This document shows, piece by piece, positions 39,102 through 51,700 of a DNA stretch of 64,000 nt. Both the position numbers and the translations under genes were made by a program. The stretch covers positions 1 through 64,000 of the forward strand of contig JAEEZZ010000025.1 of NCBI GenBank assembly GCA_016292255.1. Direction: 5' to 3'. The stretch comes from Oscillospiraceae bacterium. Its GTDB lineage: Bacteria; Bacillota; Clostridia; Oscillospirales; Oscillospiraceae. The notes beneath the pieces were generated by a model. It was not told where the DNA came from and made no database searches. It worked only from the letters and a program-made list of their open reading frames with translations. Position 1 is the first letter of the stretch. Each line of letters begins with the position of its first letter.

Positions 39102-39944
39102 ATGATCCTGCGCTGCACGATGACCCGGCGAACCAAGCTGCTCTCGGCGCTGCGGCGGGAGCTGCGGATCTCCGACGGGCTGGTGCGGCGGCTGAAGCCG
39201 CTGGACGTCTTTCGCGTCAATGGGGAGAGCGCCCACACCAACCGCATCCTGGAGCCCGGAGACGAGCTCTGCGTGACGATCCGCGAGGACGCGCCGGACT
39301 TCCCGGCGGAGGACGGGCCGCTGAACGTGCTCTATGAGGACGAGTGCCTCATCGCGCTGGACAAGCCCCAGGGGATCCTGGTGCACCCCAGCTTCTCCCG
39401 GCAGACCGGGACGCTGGCGAACCTGCTGCTGGGCTATTACCGCCGCACGGGGCAGCCCTGCGCGGTCCACGTGCTGACCCGGCTGGATCGGGACACCATG
39501 GGCGTGGTGATCTACGCCAAGAACGCCTGGGCCCACTGGCTGCTGATGGAGGAGCTGGACGCAGGGCGGGTCGAAAAGACCTACGAGGCCCTGACCGTGG
39601 GCGGGCCGGAGGCGGACAGCGGGCTCATCGATCTACCCATCACCCGGCGGCCGGCACCCAGCCTGCTGCGCTGCGTCAGCCCGGACGGCAAGCCCGCCCA
39701 GACGCGCTACCGTGTGCTGGAACGGGGCCCCATCTGCCGCCTGGAGCTGCAGCCCGTGACAGGCCGGACGCACCAGCTCCGGGTGCACTGTGCCCACGAG
39801 GGCTTCCCCATCCTGGGCGACCCCCAATATGGGCCGGACCCGGCGGCCTCCGGCCAGCAGCTGGTGGCCCGGCAGATCTGCCTGGATCATCCCCAGACCG
39901 GTGCGCGCCTGTGCATCGAATCGAACATACAGCTGTCCCGCTGA
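39102..39944 (+). CDS. RluA family pseudouridine synthase
   Basis: IALDKPQGILVHPS, VLTRLDRDTMGVVIYAKN, LQPVTGRTHQLRVHCAHEGFPILGDPQYG. Confidence 0.94.
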   Translation: MILRCTMTRRTKLLSALRRELRISDGLVRRLKPLDVFRVNGESAHTNRILEPGDELCVTIREDAPDFPAEDGPLNVLYEDECLIALDKPQGILVHPSFSRQTGTLANLLLGYYRRTGQPCAVHVLTRLDRDTMGVVIYAKNAWAHWLLMEELDAGRVEKTYEALTVGGPEADSGLIDLPITRRPAPSLLRCVSPDGKPAQTRYRVLERGPICRLELQPVTGRTHQLRVHCAHEGFPILGDPQYGPDPAASGQQLVARQICLDHPQTGARLCIESNIQLSR

Positions 39945-39966
39945 GCCTTGCGCGGGCAAAACAATT

Positions 39967-40010
39967 CCCCTCCTTCACCCCGATTTGCACCGGGGGAAGG
40001 AGGGGAAAAG
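39967..40010. terminator. Terminator hairpin between convergent genes
   Basis: CCCCTCCTTCACCCCG ... CGGGGGAAGGAGGGG. Confidence 0.7.
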
Positions 40011-40029
40011 CATTCCGTGCTCTGTTGGA

Positions 40030-42471
40030 TCAGTTCATCATCGCAGCCTTGTACAGGAAGGTGATGATCTGTGCACGGGTGCAGGTGCTGTTGGAGCCGA
40101 AGAGGCCGTCGCCGATGCCCTTGGTGATACCGTTTTCTGCGGCCCAAAGGACGGCGTTGCAGAACCAATCGTTCGCGGTCACGTCGCTGAAGCTGCTTTC
40201 GGTAGAAGTGGGGGCGGGCTTGCCGTTGGCGGCCCAGAGGAAGGTCATGGCCTGGGCGCGGGTGCAGGGCTGGCCGACACCGAAGGTCCCGTCTTCCATA
40301 CCCTTGGCGATCTTATTCTCCACAGCCCACATAACAGCCTTGCAGTACCAGGCGTTGGAATCGACGTCGCTGAAGCTGCTCTCGGTAGAAGTGGGGGCGG
40401 GCTTGCCGTTGGCGGCCCAGAGGAAGGTCACGATCTGCTCACGGGTGCAGGCGTTGTCAGCACCGAAGTGGGTGTCGTCCACGCCGTTGGTGATGGCGGG
40501 CTCGTGGCCGATGGCCCACATCACGGGGTTGAAGTAGTAGTCTTCGCTGGTGACATCCACGAAACGGTCCATGGCAATAAACCGGATGCCGTTCTCTGCG
40601 GCGTAGGTCGCGGCAGCACTGTCGGAATAACCGTAAACGGTGAAGCCTTCGATCAGATAGGGAACGCCCTTGTGGCCTTCTTGATAGCCATAGCCAAAGG
40701 CCATATCGCCGATGGTGGTGACGCTGGCGGGGATTCTCACGCTGGTCATGGAAGTGCAGTTCATGAACGCCCACTCGCCGATGGTGGTGACGCCTTCGGG
40801 GATGTTCACGTTGGTCAGTGAGGAGCATCTGCTGAACGCATCGTCGCCGATGGTAGTGACGCCTTCGGGGATGTCCACGTTGGTCAGATTGATGCAGTAA
40901 TAGAACGCGGCTCTATCGATGCTGGTAAGGCTGTCGGGGAGGGTCACGTCGGTCAAGGATGTGCAGCCCAGAAATGCACCCTCGCCGATGTAAGTAACGC
41001 TGTCGGGAATGGTCACGCCGGTGAGCGCCTCACAGCCGTCAAACGCGTACGCGCAGATCTCGGTGAGGTTGTTGGGAAGGGTCACGTTGGTGACGGCCTC
41101 GCAACAGTAGAACGCAAACTCGCCGATCCTTGTCACGCCGTCTTCCAGGTTCACATCGGTGATCATGTCCGCAAAACAATTCCAGGGCGCCGGATCCATG
41201 TAGTCATAGTCTGCCATCGCGCCGTTGCCGGAGATGTTCAGCAGACCGGTTTCCATATCAAAGCTCCAGGTCAGCTCGTCGCCCGATACGCCGCAGGTGC
41301 CGGTGAAAACCGTGGTGTCAGACAGGGGAACAAAATTGAAGCCATTGTCCTTCGCATAGCGGTAGGCAGCGGAGCAGTATTCACCGCGGATGGTAAAGTC
41401 TTCGATCGGCGCATAATAATAGTATTCGTCTTCATCGCCAAAACGGTATCCAAATGCATAGGCCTCGATGGTCGTAACGCTTGCGGGGATCGTCACTTCG
41501 GTCATGGCGCAATTGAAAAACGCACATTCTTCAATGTACTTCACGCTGTCCGGGATCGTCACGTTCTTCAGCGCTTCGCAGCCAGAGAACGCACTATAGT
41601 AAATTTCGTTTACAGTGCTCGGGATGGTCACTTCGGTCAGGCTTGTGCAGTTGGAGAATGCAAACGTGTCGATGCAAGTCAGGCCCTTCGACATTCTCAC
41701 CTCGGTCAGAGCAGGGCAGTAGATGAACGCAGCTGAGGGGATCTCCGTCACACCGCTGCCAATGGTCACCTTCTGCAGAGCGGAGTTGAACTCGCACATA
41801 CTATAGCCCAATTCCGTCACGCTGTCAGGGATCACCAGCTCGGTCAGGCGGTTGCATCCGGAAAACGCATGCGGCCCAATGATCATCACGCTGTCGGGGA
41901 TCCGATAAGAAGCATCCTCTTTGCCGGCGGGATATTGGAGCAGCTCAGAGCCCTTACCGTCGAGCAGGACGCCGTCCTGGCTGAAGAAGTACTCGTTTTC
42001 GGGTGCAACACGGATGGCGGTCATTCCGTAGCAGGCGCGGAACGCGCTCTCGCAGATGGTGTCCACATTTTCGGGGATCGTGATCTCGGTGAGTGCGGCG
42101 CAGCCCCAGAACGCGCTCTGGCCGATGTTCTTCAGGCTGTTGGGAAGCGAAACGGAGCCCAGCTCTTTGCAGCCCGCGAAGATCGCGCCGCCGGTGCCGG
42201 TGATTCCCTCGTGGATCTCGGCGCTCTTTACGTACTCACTCAGTTCATCGTCATGCCAGGGAAGATCTTCGTCGGTATCCCAGTTGCTGCGGATATCGCC
42301 TTCGCCGTCGATGGTCAGAAGGCCGGTGTCGGTGTCAAGGGTCCACTTAACGTTGTCGCCGATGGAGCCGCTTAGGGTCTCCGCATGGGCGGTGATGCTT
42401 ATTTGCGGAAGCAGCGCGCAGAACAGCGCAAGGCAAAGCGCTAAAGCAGTCCATTTTTTGATCGTTTTCAT
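40030..42471 (-). CDS. BspA-type leucine-rich-repeat surface protein with C-terminal SLH repeats
   Basis: Repeats LTEITIPENVDTICESAFRAC, LTGVTIPDSVTYIGEGAFLGC etc.; three C-terminal SLH repeats with CTRAQ/CTREQ; signal peptide MKTIKKWTALALCLALFCALLPQISITAHA. Confidence 0.93.
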   Translation of the reverse strand: MKTIKKWTALALCLALFCALLPQISITAHAETLSGSIGDNVKWTLDTDTGLLTIDGEGDIRSNWDTDEDLPWHDDELSEYVKSAEIHEGITGTGGAIFAGCKELGSVSLPNSLKNIGQSAFWGCAALTEITIPENVDTICESAFRACYGMTAIRVAPENEYFFSQDGVLLDGKGSELLQYPAGKEDASYRIPDSVMIIGPHAFSGCNRLTELVIPDSVTELGYSMCEFNSALQKVTIGSGVTEIPSAAFIYCPALTEVRMSKGLTCIDTFAFSNCTSLTEVTIPSTVNEIYYSAFSGCEALKNVTIPDSVKYIEECAFFNCAMTEVTIPASVTTIEAYAFGYRFGDEDEYYYYAPIEDFTIRGEYCSAAYRYAKDNGFNFVPLSDTTVFTGTCGVSGDELTWSFDMETGLLNISGNGAMADYDYMDPAPWNCFADMITDVNLEDGVTRIGEFAFYCCEAVTNVTLPNNLTEICAYAFDGCEALTGVTIPDSVTYIGEGAFLGCTSLTDVTLPDSLTSIDRAAFYYCINLTNVDIPEGVTTIGDDAFSRCSSLTNVNIPEGVTTIGEWAFMNCTSMTSVRIPASVTTIGDMAFGYGYQEGHKGVPYLIEGFTVYGYSDSAAATYAAENGIRFIAMDRFVDVTSEDYYFNPVMWAIGHEPAITNGVDDTHFGADNACTREQIVTFLWAANGKPAPTSTESSFSDVDSNAWYCKAVMWAVENKIAKGMEDGTFGVGQPCTRAQAMTFLWAANGKPAPTSTESSFSDVTANDWFCNAVLWAAENGITKGIGDGLFGSNSTCTRAQIITFLYKAAMMN

Positions 42472-42659
42472 TTTTTCGTTCTCCTTTTCGGTTTGAAGTT
42501 CCCCCGCATCGGGGTTTCTGTCTATAAGACTCTTTTCAGGCGAAAAAGGTTTACAAATTTTGAAAAAAATATTGTGTAGCTTTTGTGAAGATATATTTCT
42601 ATAAAAAAACCGTACTCCCGCGCCGTTCGTCGGCTTCTCAGCCTGCGTCGAACGCAGCG

Positions 42660-42746
42660 AAAAACCCCATGACCGCCGATCGCTCGGCGGCCATGGGGTT
42701 TCGCTTGCCCGGAGCGGTTTCCCGCTCCGGGCGTTATTGGTTTTTT
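42660..42746. terminator. Successive strong hairpins downstream of the subtilase gene
   Basis: CCCCATGACCGCCGA-TCGC-TCGGCGGCCATGGGG and GCCCGGAGCGG-TTTC-CCGCTCCGGGC, with T-tracts. Confidence 0.75.
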
Positions 42747-42787
42747 CTGTGAACGCGCTTGCGCGGTTCACGGAGGCATGGGAAGGA

Positions 42788-45700
42788 TTAGTCAGCCAGG
42801 GCGTTGCCGGTGTAGTACCGGTACAGGTACAGAACCACAGTCACACGCGGGCAGGGAGTGCTCTCAGCGAACACGCCGTCCTCGCCCTTCTCCAGGCCGT
42901 TCTCGTAAGCCCAGATCGCAGCATTCTTATACCAGGCATCATCGGGGACGTCGGTGTAAGGATTCTCGGCGGTGACTGCGGGCTTGCCCTCAGCGGCGTA
43001 GAAGAACTGCAGCATCTGCGCACGGGTGACCTCCATGTTGGGACCGAAGGTGCCATCGGGGAAGCCCTTGGTCAGGCCCTTAGACAGACCCCACATCACG
43101 TACTTGTAGAACCAGTCGCTCTCGGAAACATCGGAGAAGGTCTCGGTGGGCATCTCGAAGTCCGTGGGCTTGCCGTTCACAGCGTACAGGAAGGTCATCG
43201 CCTGGGCACGGGTCACGATCGTGGCGGGGGAGAAGTGGGTCTCATCCATGCCCTTGGCATAGCCGTGGGTGTAGGCCCATTCAATGGCCTCATGCTCAGG
43301 CGTGCCGTAGGGATACTCCTCCAGGTCGACGAAGTGGCTGATCTTGCAGTCGTGCTCGTCTTCTCTGTTGGCGTAGAACTGGATGGTGTACATATTCTCC
43401 TTGCCGGTCTGCAGGCCGTAGATGGAGAAGTAGTCCTTGCTGGAGTAGTACTCGAGGTACTGAGCCTTGTTGCTGTAGGTGACATCGGCGCTCTTGACGT
43501 AGTAGGTAGCGTCGGCGTCGGCGGCCTCAAGGATCCACAGGTTGTGATCCTCGCCCAGGCCCAGGCCAGTCTTGTTGCTCTCGTCCAGAGTAGCGGTCAG
43601 GGTGTTGCCCTCAGCGTCCTCGAACTTGACGCCTTCCTCGGTGATGCGGACAGTCCAAACGGTGTCAGCGTCGGGGTTGACGATCTTGTTGTCGGTGGGA
43701 ACAACGTCCTTGCCGGCGAGGTACTTCTCGGAGGCAACGTCAGTGGAAAGGGCCTTGTTGAAGCCGCTGTTCACGATGACGACCTCGTCGCCGTCCTTCA
43801 GCTCATGGACCAGGTTGTAGATCTTGTCTTCACCGATCTCGATCACGAGAGGATCTTCGTCGACAGCGACGTTGTCGTTGCGCTCCACAGTGGTAACGAC
43901 CACGTTGGTGTTGATGTCAGCGTCCTCGTAGGTGAACTTCAGGGTGGCCAGGACATTCTCAGCAGCGATCTCGTCAGCGGAAGCGTAGGCGAAGACGATG
44001 ACGCCGGTCTTCAGCGCGGGCTCTTCGCCCTCAGCGGGCTCAAAGATCTCGTGGTGGATGGACTTGAGGGAAACGCCGGAGACAGTGTCGACATAGGTCA
44101 GCTTGTCCGCGTCGTAGGTGACCTTGATCAGGCCGTTGGTGACAGCGACGTCCTCAGACAGCTTGATCTCCACGTTGCCGTTGGAAACAGAGGTCTCGTC
44201 AACGGGCAGCTTCAGAGGCTCAACGCTCAGGCCGGCCTTGGCAGCGTTGGTGCCGCCGACAACAGCGTTGGTGGTCTCGCCGAGCTTCTGCATCTCGACG
44301 TTGTTGTCGATGGCAGAATCCATGCGGGCGTAGCCCAGGTCGAGATCAGCCTTCAGGAAGGCGGGCGTGACAGCCTCGTAGTTCTTGGCAGGCACTTCAG
44401 CGGAATCACCCGTATCCGCCAGGCTGATGACCTTGACAGTATCAAGCCAGAACTCATAACCGTCGTAGTTCGAGTCGTGGAATGCGATGTAGACAGTCTG
44501 ACCGGCGTAATCGGAGAGATCGAACTCATAAGCGGTCCAATCGTCATCATAGCCTGTGGTCGGGTTGAGGTTGGAAAGCAGGGTCATCTCCTGAGTGTTC
44601 GTGGAGGTGCCGACATAAACATCGACGGGCTCGGGGTATTCTGCGTTCGCGTTGGTTGCGTAGAAGGAAAGCTTTGCTCCCTCCGCAGGCAAGGCAACAG
44701 CAGGCGAGATTGCCCAGTTGTCCGCCTGGTAAGCACCGACATTGTCGATGAAGGAGGCGCTCATGATGAAGTGAGTTCCATCATTCGCATGGGTGGAGTA
44801 ATCATAGTTTCCAGGATTGTTGGTGGACCAGTACCAGTTGACACTTTCCGTACCGTTGAAGGTCCAGCCATCAGCCTCGGGATCGGTCTCGAAGGACCAG
44901 CTGGCAATGGCGTTGGGATCGGGTTCGGGTTCGGGTTCGGGTTCGGGCTCTTCGATCTCGCCGAGGGAGAGCATGCTGTCGAAGGTGCCCACCAGGCCGG
45001 AGACGTTCTCAGCCTCCAGGGTGCCGATCAGGCAGACCACGTCGTCCATGTCCTCAGCGGTGAAGTCGAGGTACCACAGCTTCTTGGTGCCGTTATCAGC
45101 GATCACGATGCCCTGATCGCCCAGCTCCACGCCGCCTTCGCCGGTGAGGCCAACGGTGGTGATGAAGGCCATGGAGACCTCGCCCAACTCGAAGCTGATG
45201 CCGGTGTTGAGAATCTCGCCGTAGCTCAGTTTACCGGTCACAGGCTTGATGTCAATCTCGTAGAGAGTGCCATCAGTGGTCAGCAGATAGTAGATGTACA
45301 CGTCGTCGCTGCCGTCCTTAGCGGTACCCGCGAAGCAGATGCCAGACATGTTGGGGAACAGCGAGCTCAGATTCCAGCCGGAGTAGTCGGGCATAACCAG
45401 CCAGCCGACATTGGTGGTGAACAGGAACTTGTGGTTATCCACAACGCCTGCGTCATCGGTGAACATCGGGAAGTTGGCCACGTCCAGTGCAGGATACTGG
45501 CTGTAGAAGCTGTCGACGCCGTTCCAGATATCGGTGGTCTCGAAGGTCTCGGCATCCAGGATGCTGAAGTTGGTGCCCATGCCGGCGAGGTAGACGTCGC
45601 CGCCACGGCCGCCGGAGGTCACGTCGCCGGGAGCCTCAACACCGTTTCTGGAAGCGGTGGCGTCGGCCAGGCTGATCTTGGTGAAGCGGGTGCCGCGCTC

Positions 45701-48700
45701 ATCGGTGACCTGCGCGGTAACGAAGGCTTCGATGCTCTTGAGGCCCTTGACCTTGACGTTGATGGTCTCGGTCAGGTGCTCGCCGGCTTCATTGGTATCA
45801 ACGGTGGTAACAGTGATGGTGGTTTCGCCTTCCTTCAGGCCGGTGATGACGCCGTCCTCGAAGGTGATGATGCTGGGATCGGCGATCTCAGCGGTGTACT
45901 CGTTGGTCTCGCCCAGCTTGACCTTGATCTTGACCTCAGCGGTGTCGCCCTCGAACATCACGACGTCGGTGGGGTTGACCTTCAGGCTAAGATCAGTAGC
46001 GGGGGTGTACTCGTACAGGCCGGTGACAGGCCACACATTGGTATTGAAGTTGCCGGTCTCGCCGACGCGGGAGGTGTCGTTGACGTCGATCGCATACAGG
46101 TGAGCAAAGTCGTCAACGCCGTCGTAGTGGGATACGTACAGGAACTCATTCTCCGCATCGTAGACGGAGGAGGCCCAAATCTGATTGGTAGAGTCAGCCA
46201 CGCCGGTCAGGTCGAGGCCGGTCTCGCCGACCAGCTCCCACATCACGGAGCCTTCATGGTTCATGGTGAAGAGGTACAGATTGCCGCTCTCGGTCATGAC
46301 GTAGAACAGAGGAGCGTTATCGTCGGTGCTCTCGCCATCGTCATAGAAGCCGCGTCCGGCGTAGGCGATGGTAGCCATGGGATCGCTGCCGAAGACGTAG
46401 CTGCTCAGGTTGAAGTAGAGAATGCTGCCTGCAACGGGATCCATCATGGTCAGATAGGTACCGTTGTTGTTGGGGCCGAGGACGGGGCCAACTTCGTAGC
46501 CCATACCGGCAAAGGCGTCGCGGACGTCCTGCGGCAGCTCGACTGCGTCGGAGGGGATCCACATGGAGACGATGCCGCCGTAGGTCTCGAGCTCGTAGGT
46601 GTCGGCGTCGAAGCCATACATGGTGTCGTCGGTAGAACCGTAGACCATGTCGCCCACCAGGGCGCCCCAACGGAGCTGGCCGACCTCAGCGAGGGCTTCC
46701 CAGTTCTCGGTGTCGTTGGAGTTGAAGACAGAGGCCTGGCCCTTGCCGTTCTCGTCCCAGATAATGCCGCGGAGCTCCGCAGCGGGAGGCTCGGTGACGT
46801 TGACGGTGACAGTGGCAGTCAGAGGCTCGCCATTCTCAGCCTTCGCCACAGTGGTGACGGTGATGGTGGCAGTGCCGATGTCGGTGGAGGTGACAGTGCC
46901 CCTGTCATCGACAGTAGCAACGTTCTCGTTGTCGCTGGCGAAGGTCACGTCCTTGTCGGTCAGCGTCCAGGGCAGAACAGTGACGGTGATGTCCTTGGAC
47001 TGGCCCTTGAACATGTTGATCTCCTCGGGCTCAACGATCAGATCGGTAGCCTCGTCGGTGGGCGTGATGATGGCGCTGGTGCCGGGGATGATGATCAGGC
47101 CGCAGACGTTGGCGTACAGACGGCCGGAGATGTTGGAGTAGCCGCTGCCGGTGCCGACGGTGTTGGCACGGTCGGCCACGCCGGTCTCGGTGTTGACGAT
47201 CCACAGGTAGTGGTCGTAGTCGCCGGTGGCGCTGTAGTTGGAGACGGCGTAGAGGATACCCTTGTTGTGGTCCCAGGCGAAGCCGCCGCCGTTGCTGTAG
47301 TTGTAGAAGCCCAGGTAAGCGGTGCCGACGGGAGCGGCGGTGATGACGCCCTCGTACTGCGGCTCGACGGGCTCGTCGCTGATCTTGTCGCCCTGGATCT
47401 GCACGGCATCAACGTAGAGATAGTACTGGTCTCTGCCGCCGTCGTGACGGATGGCAACGTAGACCTCTTCCTCGCTCAGGTAGTCGGCAAGGTCAACCTT
47501 CACGTTGGTCCATTCGGCAACCGCCGGGGTCTGGGGAACGACCTCGACCATTTCGTCCGGGTTCTTGGTGGTGCCGACATAGACGTCATAGTTCTCCTCC
47601 CACGTGGAAGAGGACTTTTTGACCCAGAAGGAGAGCTCCGCGTTCTCGTACTCAGTCAGGTCGATGGCCGGGGAAATCGCCCAGTCGTCCACGTTCGCGC
47701 TGGAGCACCAGCGGGAGCCGATGCCGCCGGTGCCTTCATAGGCGGCGCCGGTGTTGTAGCTGAAGGTGTTGCCGTCGCCGTCCCTGTCAAGCATGGTCCA
47801 GTCATTCAGCTCGGCCGAGGAGTTGAAGAACCAGCCGTTGTCGTAGACGGGAATCTCGACCATCTCGAGAGCGTCCAGCGTGAACTTGTAGAGCTTGGCA
47901 GCGGAGCTGCCGCCGTAGTTCGCGGTGTAGAAGTTGCCGTCGTCGTCGATGGCAAGGGCGTTGAAATTGGCGGAAGCGGAATCCGCCGCGGCCAGTCTGG
48001 CGAACTCGGTCAGCGCGCCGGTGACCAGATCCATGGTGTACAGCTTGTTGTTGTTGCCCAGGACGTAGAGCTGCTTGTCACGGTAGTTGAAGGCCATGTC
48101 AAGGATGGTGCTAACCGTGTCGCTGTACTTGCCGACCATCATGACCTCGTCCATGGCGTTGACGTCGGCCACATAGAAGCTGCCGTCGTTGCCGGCCATG
48201 AAGATGTAGCCGTTCACGTACTCAGCGGCGGTCACAGTCACGTTGATGTTGGCAAACAGATCAACGCCGGTCAGGCTGCCGCCGGAGTTATCGCTGCTGA
48301 CCTCGTCGGGATTGATCTCCCAGACACGGTCGCCGCTGCCCACGCCGGTGGTGCTGCGCGCGCCGACAAAGCCGAGCATGGTGCCGCCGAGCTCGTCGCC
48401 GCTGTCGCCGCCGCCCAGGTTGACCTTGAAGGCGACCTCGTTGCCGGCGTAGTCGCCCACGAGCAGGGTGACTTCCTTGGGCAGAGTCCCTTCGATGTTC
48501 AGAGGAACCTCGAGGACTTCGCCAGCGGCAGTCTGCTCGGGAACAGTGCCGAAGTAGAGCTTGCTGCCGGACTTGTTGGTCACAGCAACATAGGCAACGT
48601 AGTTGTTGTCGGAGCACTTGACCACGATGTTGCCGGTGATCAGATCCTGCATCGCACCAATGACGGTAGGAGCAGTGTCGTCAACGGTAACCGTGTACTT

Positions 48701-51700
48701 GATGCCAGCGCCGTCGCCGACGATGCCGGACTCAAGAACGCTCTTGAAGCCATCGTTGTCCAGGCCGCCGGTGGTGGCAACCTCGCCGTTGTTCTTGGCG
48801 TTCACAACGCCGTAGTACTCGGGCAGAGCATAGAAGCCGACGGTGACCTTGTCGCCTTCCTTGACGCCGGTGGAACCGAGGGTCTTGCCGACGTTGTAGT
48901 TGCGGGTGCCGACGTTCTGCCAGGTGGCGCCGTTCACGTAGTAGTAAGGCGCGAAATTCTGGCCGGCAGCAGCCTGGCTGTAGATGACCTTGCCGTCCTC
49001 ATCGGTCACGGCAAAGGCCTGGGTGGCGATGTTGCGGATGGGCATATAGGTGAAGGACTGGATGGTGGTTTCGCTGTTCATGGCCAGACGGTCAACGGGG
49101 AACTTGTCCTCGATGGCGTAGGGGTTGCCCATGTAGACAGTGGCGCCGTTGGCGTCCTTCACGGTCATGTAGTTGATGTTGTTGTTCTTGAAGTAGGGGC
49201 GCTTGCCGGTGCCGTAGGCATTGTCGATGACGGAGGTACGGTCCAGCATGGAGGCGTCCGTCCAGGAGCCGTAGAAGGCGAGGATGGGGATGGAATGGAC
49301 AACGTCCATGCTGCCCTCTTCGTCAGCCACGGGATCCACGTAGGTGTAGCCCTGGATGTAGGCAGCGTTGAAGAGGTAGTCGATGACTTCCTTGGCGGTG
49401 TCGGTCAGCTTGATGTTGACAGTCACCTCGGTGGGGCCATTGGCAGTGATGATGGGAGTCGCAGCGGACTGCAGGATCAGGTGAGCGTCGTAGGTGGTGA
49501 TCTTGCCATCGCCGTCGACGTCAGCGATCTCAGCGTCAAACGCAGCGTCTTCCGCCAGCTCGCCGGCAACATGATCCAGGATAGCCTGGGCGTCGGCTTC
49601 GTTGGTCTCGCCGTCGCCGTTGACGTCAGCCTCAATACGGTAAGCGTTCTCGTAGGTCTCGCCGTTCACAACGTAGGAGACTTCATAGCCGGGATCGCTG
49701 ATGCCGAACCATCTGGCCAGGAAGGAGCTGATGCCGCGGGTGGCAGTATTCTGCACCAGGCCGTAGCCGGCGTTGCCTGCGAAATCCTGCAGGAACAGAT
49801 CGGTGCGGAGGGTGAACTGCTTGGTGCCCTCGATGGGGTTCACGGTGAACTTGTAGCTGTATTCGCCGGTGCGGTCGGGATCGTCGCCCAGCTCCGCCTT
49901 GACCTTGCCGTCCTTGGCAGAGTCGGGGAACATGGTGGAGCCTTCATCCATCAGGATGTAGGACTGAGCGGCGGAAGCGTCAGCCACGTTGCCGAGGCCG
50001 GCGCCGACACGGAACACGGGCCAATATTCGCCATTGGCATCGTAGACGGGATGGGCGGTGGACATCAGCAGAGAGTTGATCAGCTGACGGGCCGTCAGGC
50101 CGGTCTTCTCGCACAGGCCGTTCTCGCGGATGTACTGACCCATAATGGCAGCCATACCGGCGACCTGGGGAGAGGCCATGGAGGTACCGGACATGACCTC
50201 GTACTGGTCATGGCCGCCGCCTTCGTTGTTCAGGCCGTTGACGGAGTAGATGCTGCCGCCGGGGGCCAGGATCTCGGGCTTCAGAACCAGAGTGCCGGGC
50301 ATACCGTAGGAGGAGAACTCGGAAACGGTCACGGTGTCGGTGACCTCGGGAACCTGAACTTCCAGCTCTTCGGCAATGCTCATGGTGCCCTTGTAGTACA
50401 GGACAGTCTCGCCATCGGTGACAGCCTCGGAGTCAGCCTTGATGGCGTCGCCGTCAGCCTTCAGGATGGAAACAGCAGGAGCAGTGTAGCTGTAGCCGGT
50501 GAGGTTCATGTTGATGGTACCGGCCTGGTTGTTGATGATGATGACGCCGATCGCACCCTGGGCCACAGCAGCGTTGGCCTTCGCGAAGAAGGAGGAGGAG
50601 CCGCGGTAGCACATTGCGATCTTGCCGGTCAGGACCTCGGAGCCGAGGGCCATGAACTGGTCGCCTTCCTGACCGACGTGGTCGTTGTCGTCAACGCCGG
50701 GGCCGTCCACCAGGACGTACTCGTACTCCTGGCCGGCGATGGTGGCGATGGGCTCATTGCCGTAGCCGGAGGTCTCGGAGTAGAACACATGGCGGTCACC
50801 GAAGACCAGGGGCATACCGGTCTGACCCATGTTGTCCACAGAGGCAACGGTCAGGGAGTTGGTGAAGGAGCCGGGGCTGCCGGCGGTGTCATACTTGACA
50901 TCGTCCATGTAGATGTAGGGATACATGTCACCGTCGTAGGGCGTGCTGTACCAGCCGTAGCTGTTGCCGGCGGACATGGCGACGACCATGCCGTTGTCGA
51001 TCAGCTTGTTCATAATGGCCTCGTAGCCAGCGGAGAAGCTGAAGCCGGCGCTGCCGGAGCCCAGAGACAGGTTCGCGGAGTCGCAGCCCAGAACGATGGC
51101 GTCCTCGATGGCGACCATGTAGTCGGAATCGTAAGCGCCGCCGCCCTTGCCGAAGACCTTCATGACCACAAGCTGAGCGTCGGGGGCGACACCCTGGGTG
51201 CCGACAGCCTCGAGAGCGGGCTTGTACTCTTCGCCGACCTTGATGAAGCGGTTGGCAGTGGAGATACCGGAGACGTGGGAACCATGCTCGCCCTGGGTAT
51301 CCTGGTCATGGTCAACGTAGGTGACGTTCTTGTCAACGTAGTTGTAGCCGTAGGGGATCTTGGTGGTGCGGTAAGCAGCTTCGCCGGAACCGATGTTGGC
51401 GTTCAGCTCACCCTTGACAGCCTCGATCTTCTCGGCAGTCAGCAGATCCAGGGAAGCGACGTACTCGTCGTAGGTCATGCCCTTTTCTTCTGCAGTCTGT
51501 GCAAAGGCGTACTCGAGGCCTTCGCCGGAGAAGGACTGGTGCAGGGTGTCAGCACCGGTATCGATGATGGCAACCTTGCTGCCGGCACCGGTATAGCCGT
51601 TGGCCCAGGTGATGTTGGAGCCGATCATGTAGGAAGCGGAGCCGTTGTTGGGCTCGTCAGCGTCCACCTCGGTCTGAGGCTCGTAACGGTTCTCAACGAA

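Noticed and set aside
44917-44948. Phase-variable SSR (GGTTCG)n in the subtilase gene
   Set aside because: Hexamer repeat encoding an EPEPEP linker; unit changes keep the frame, so no on/off switching expected.
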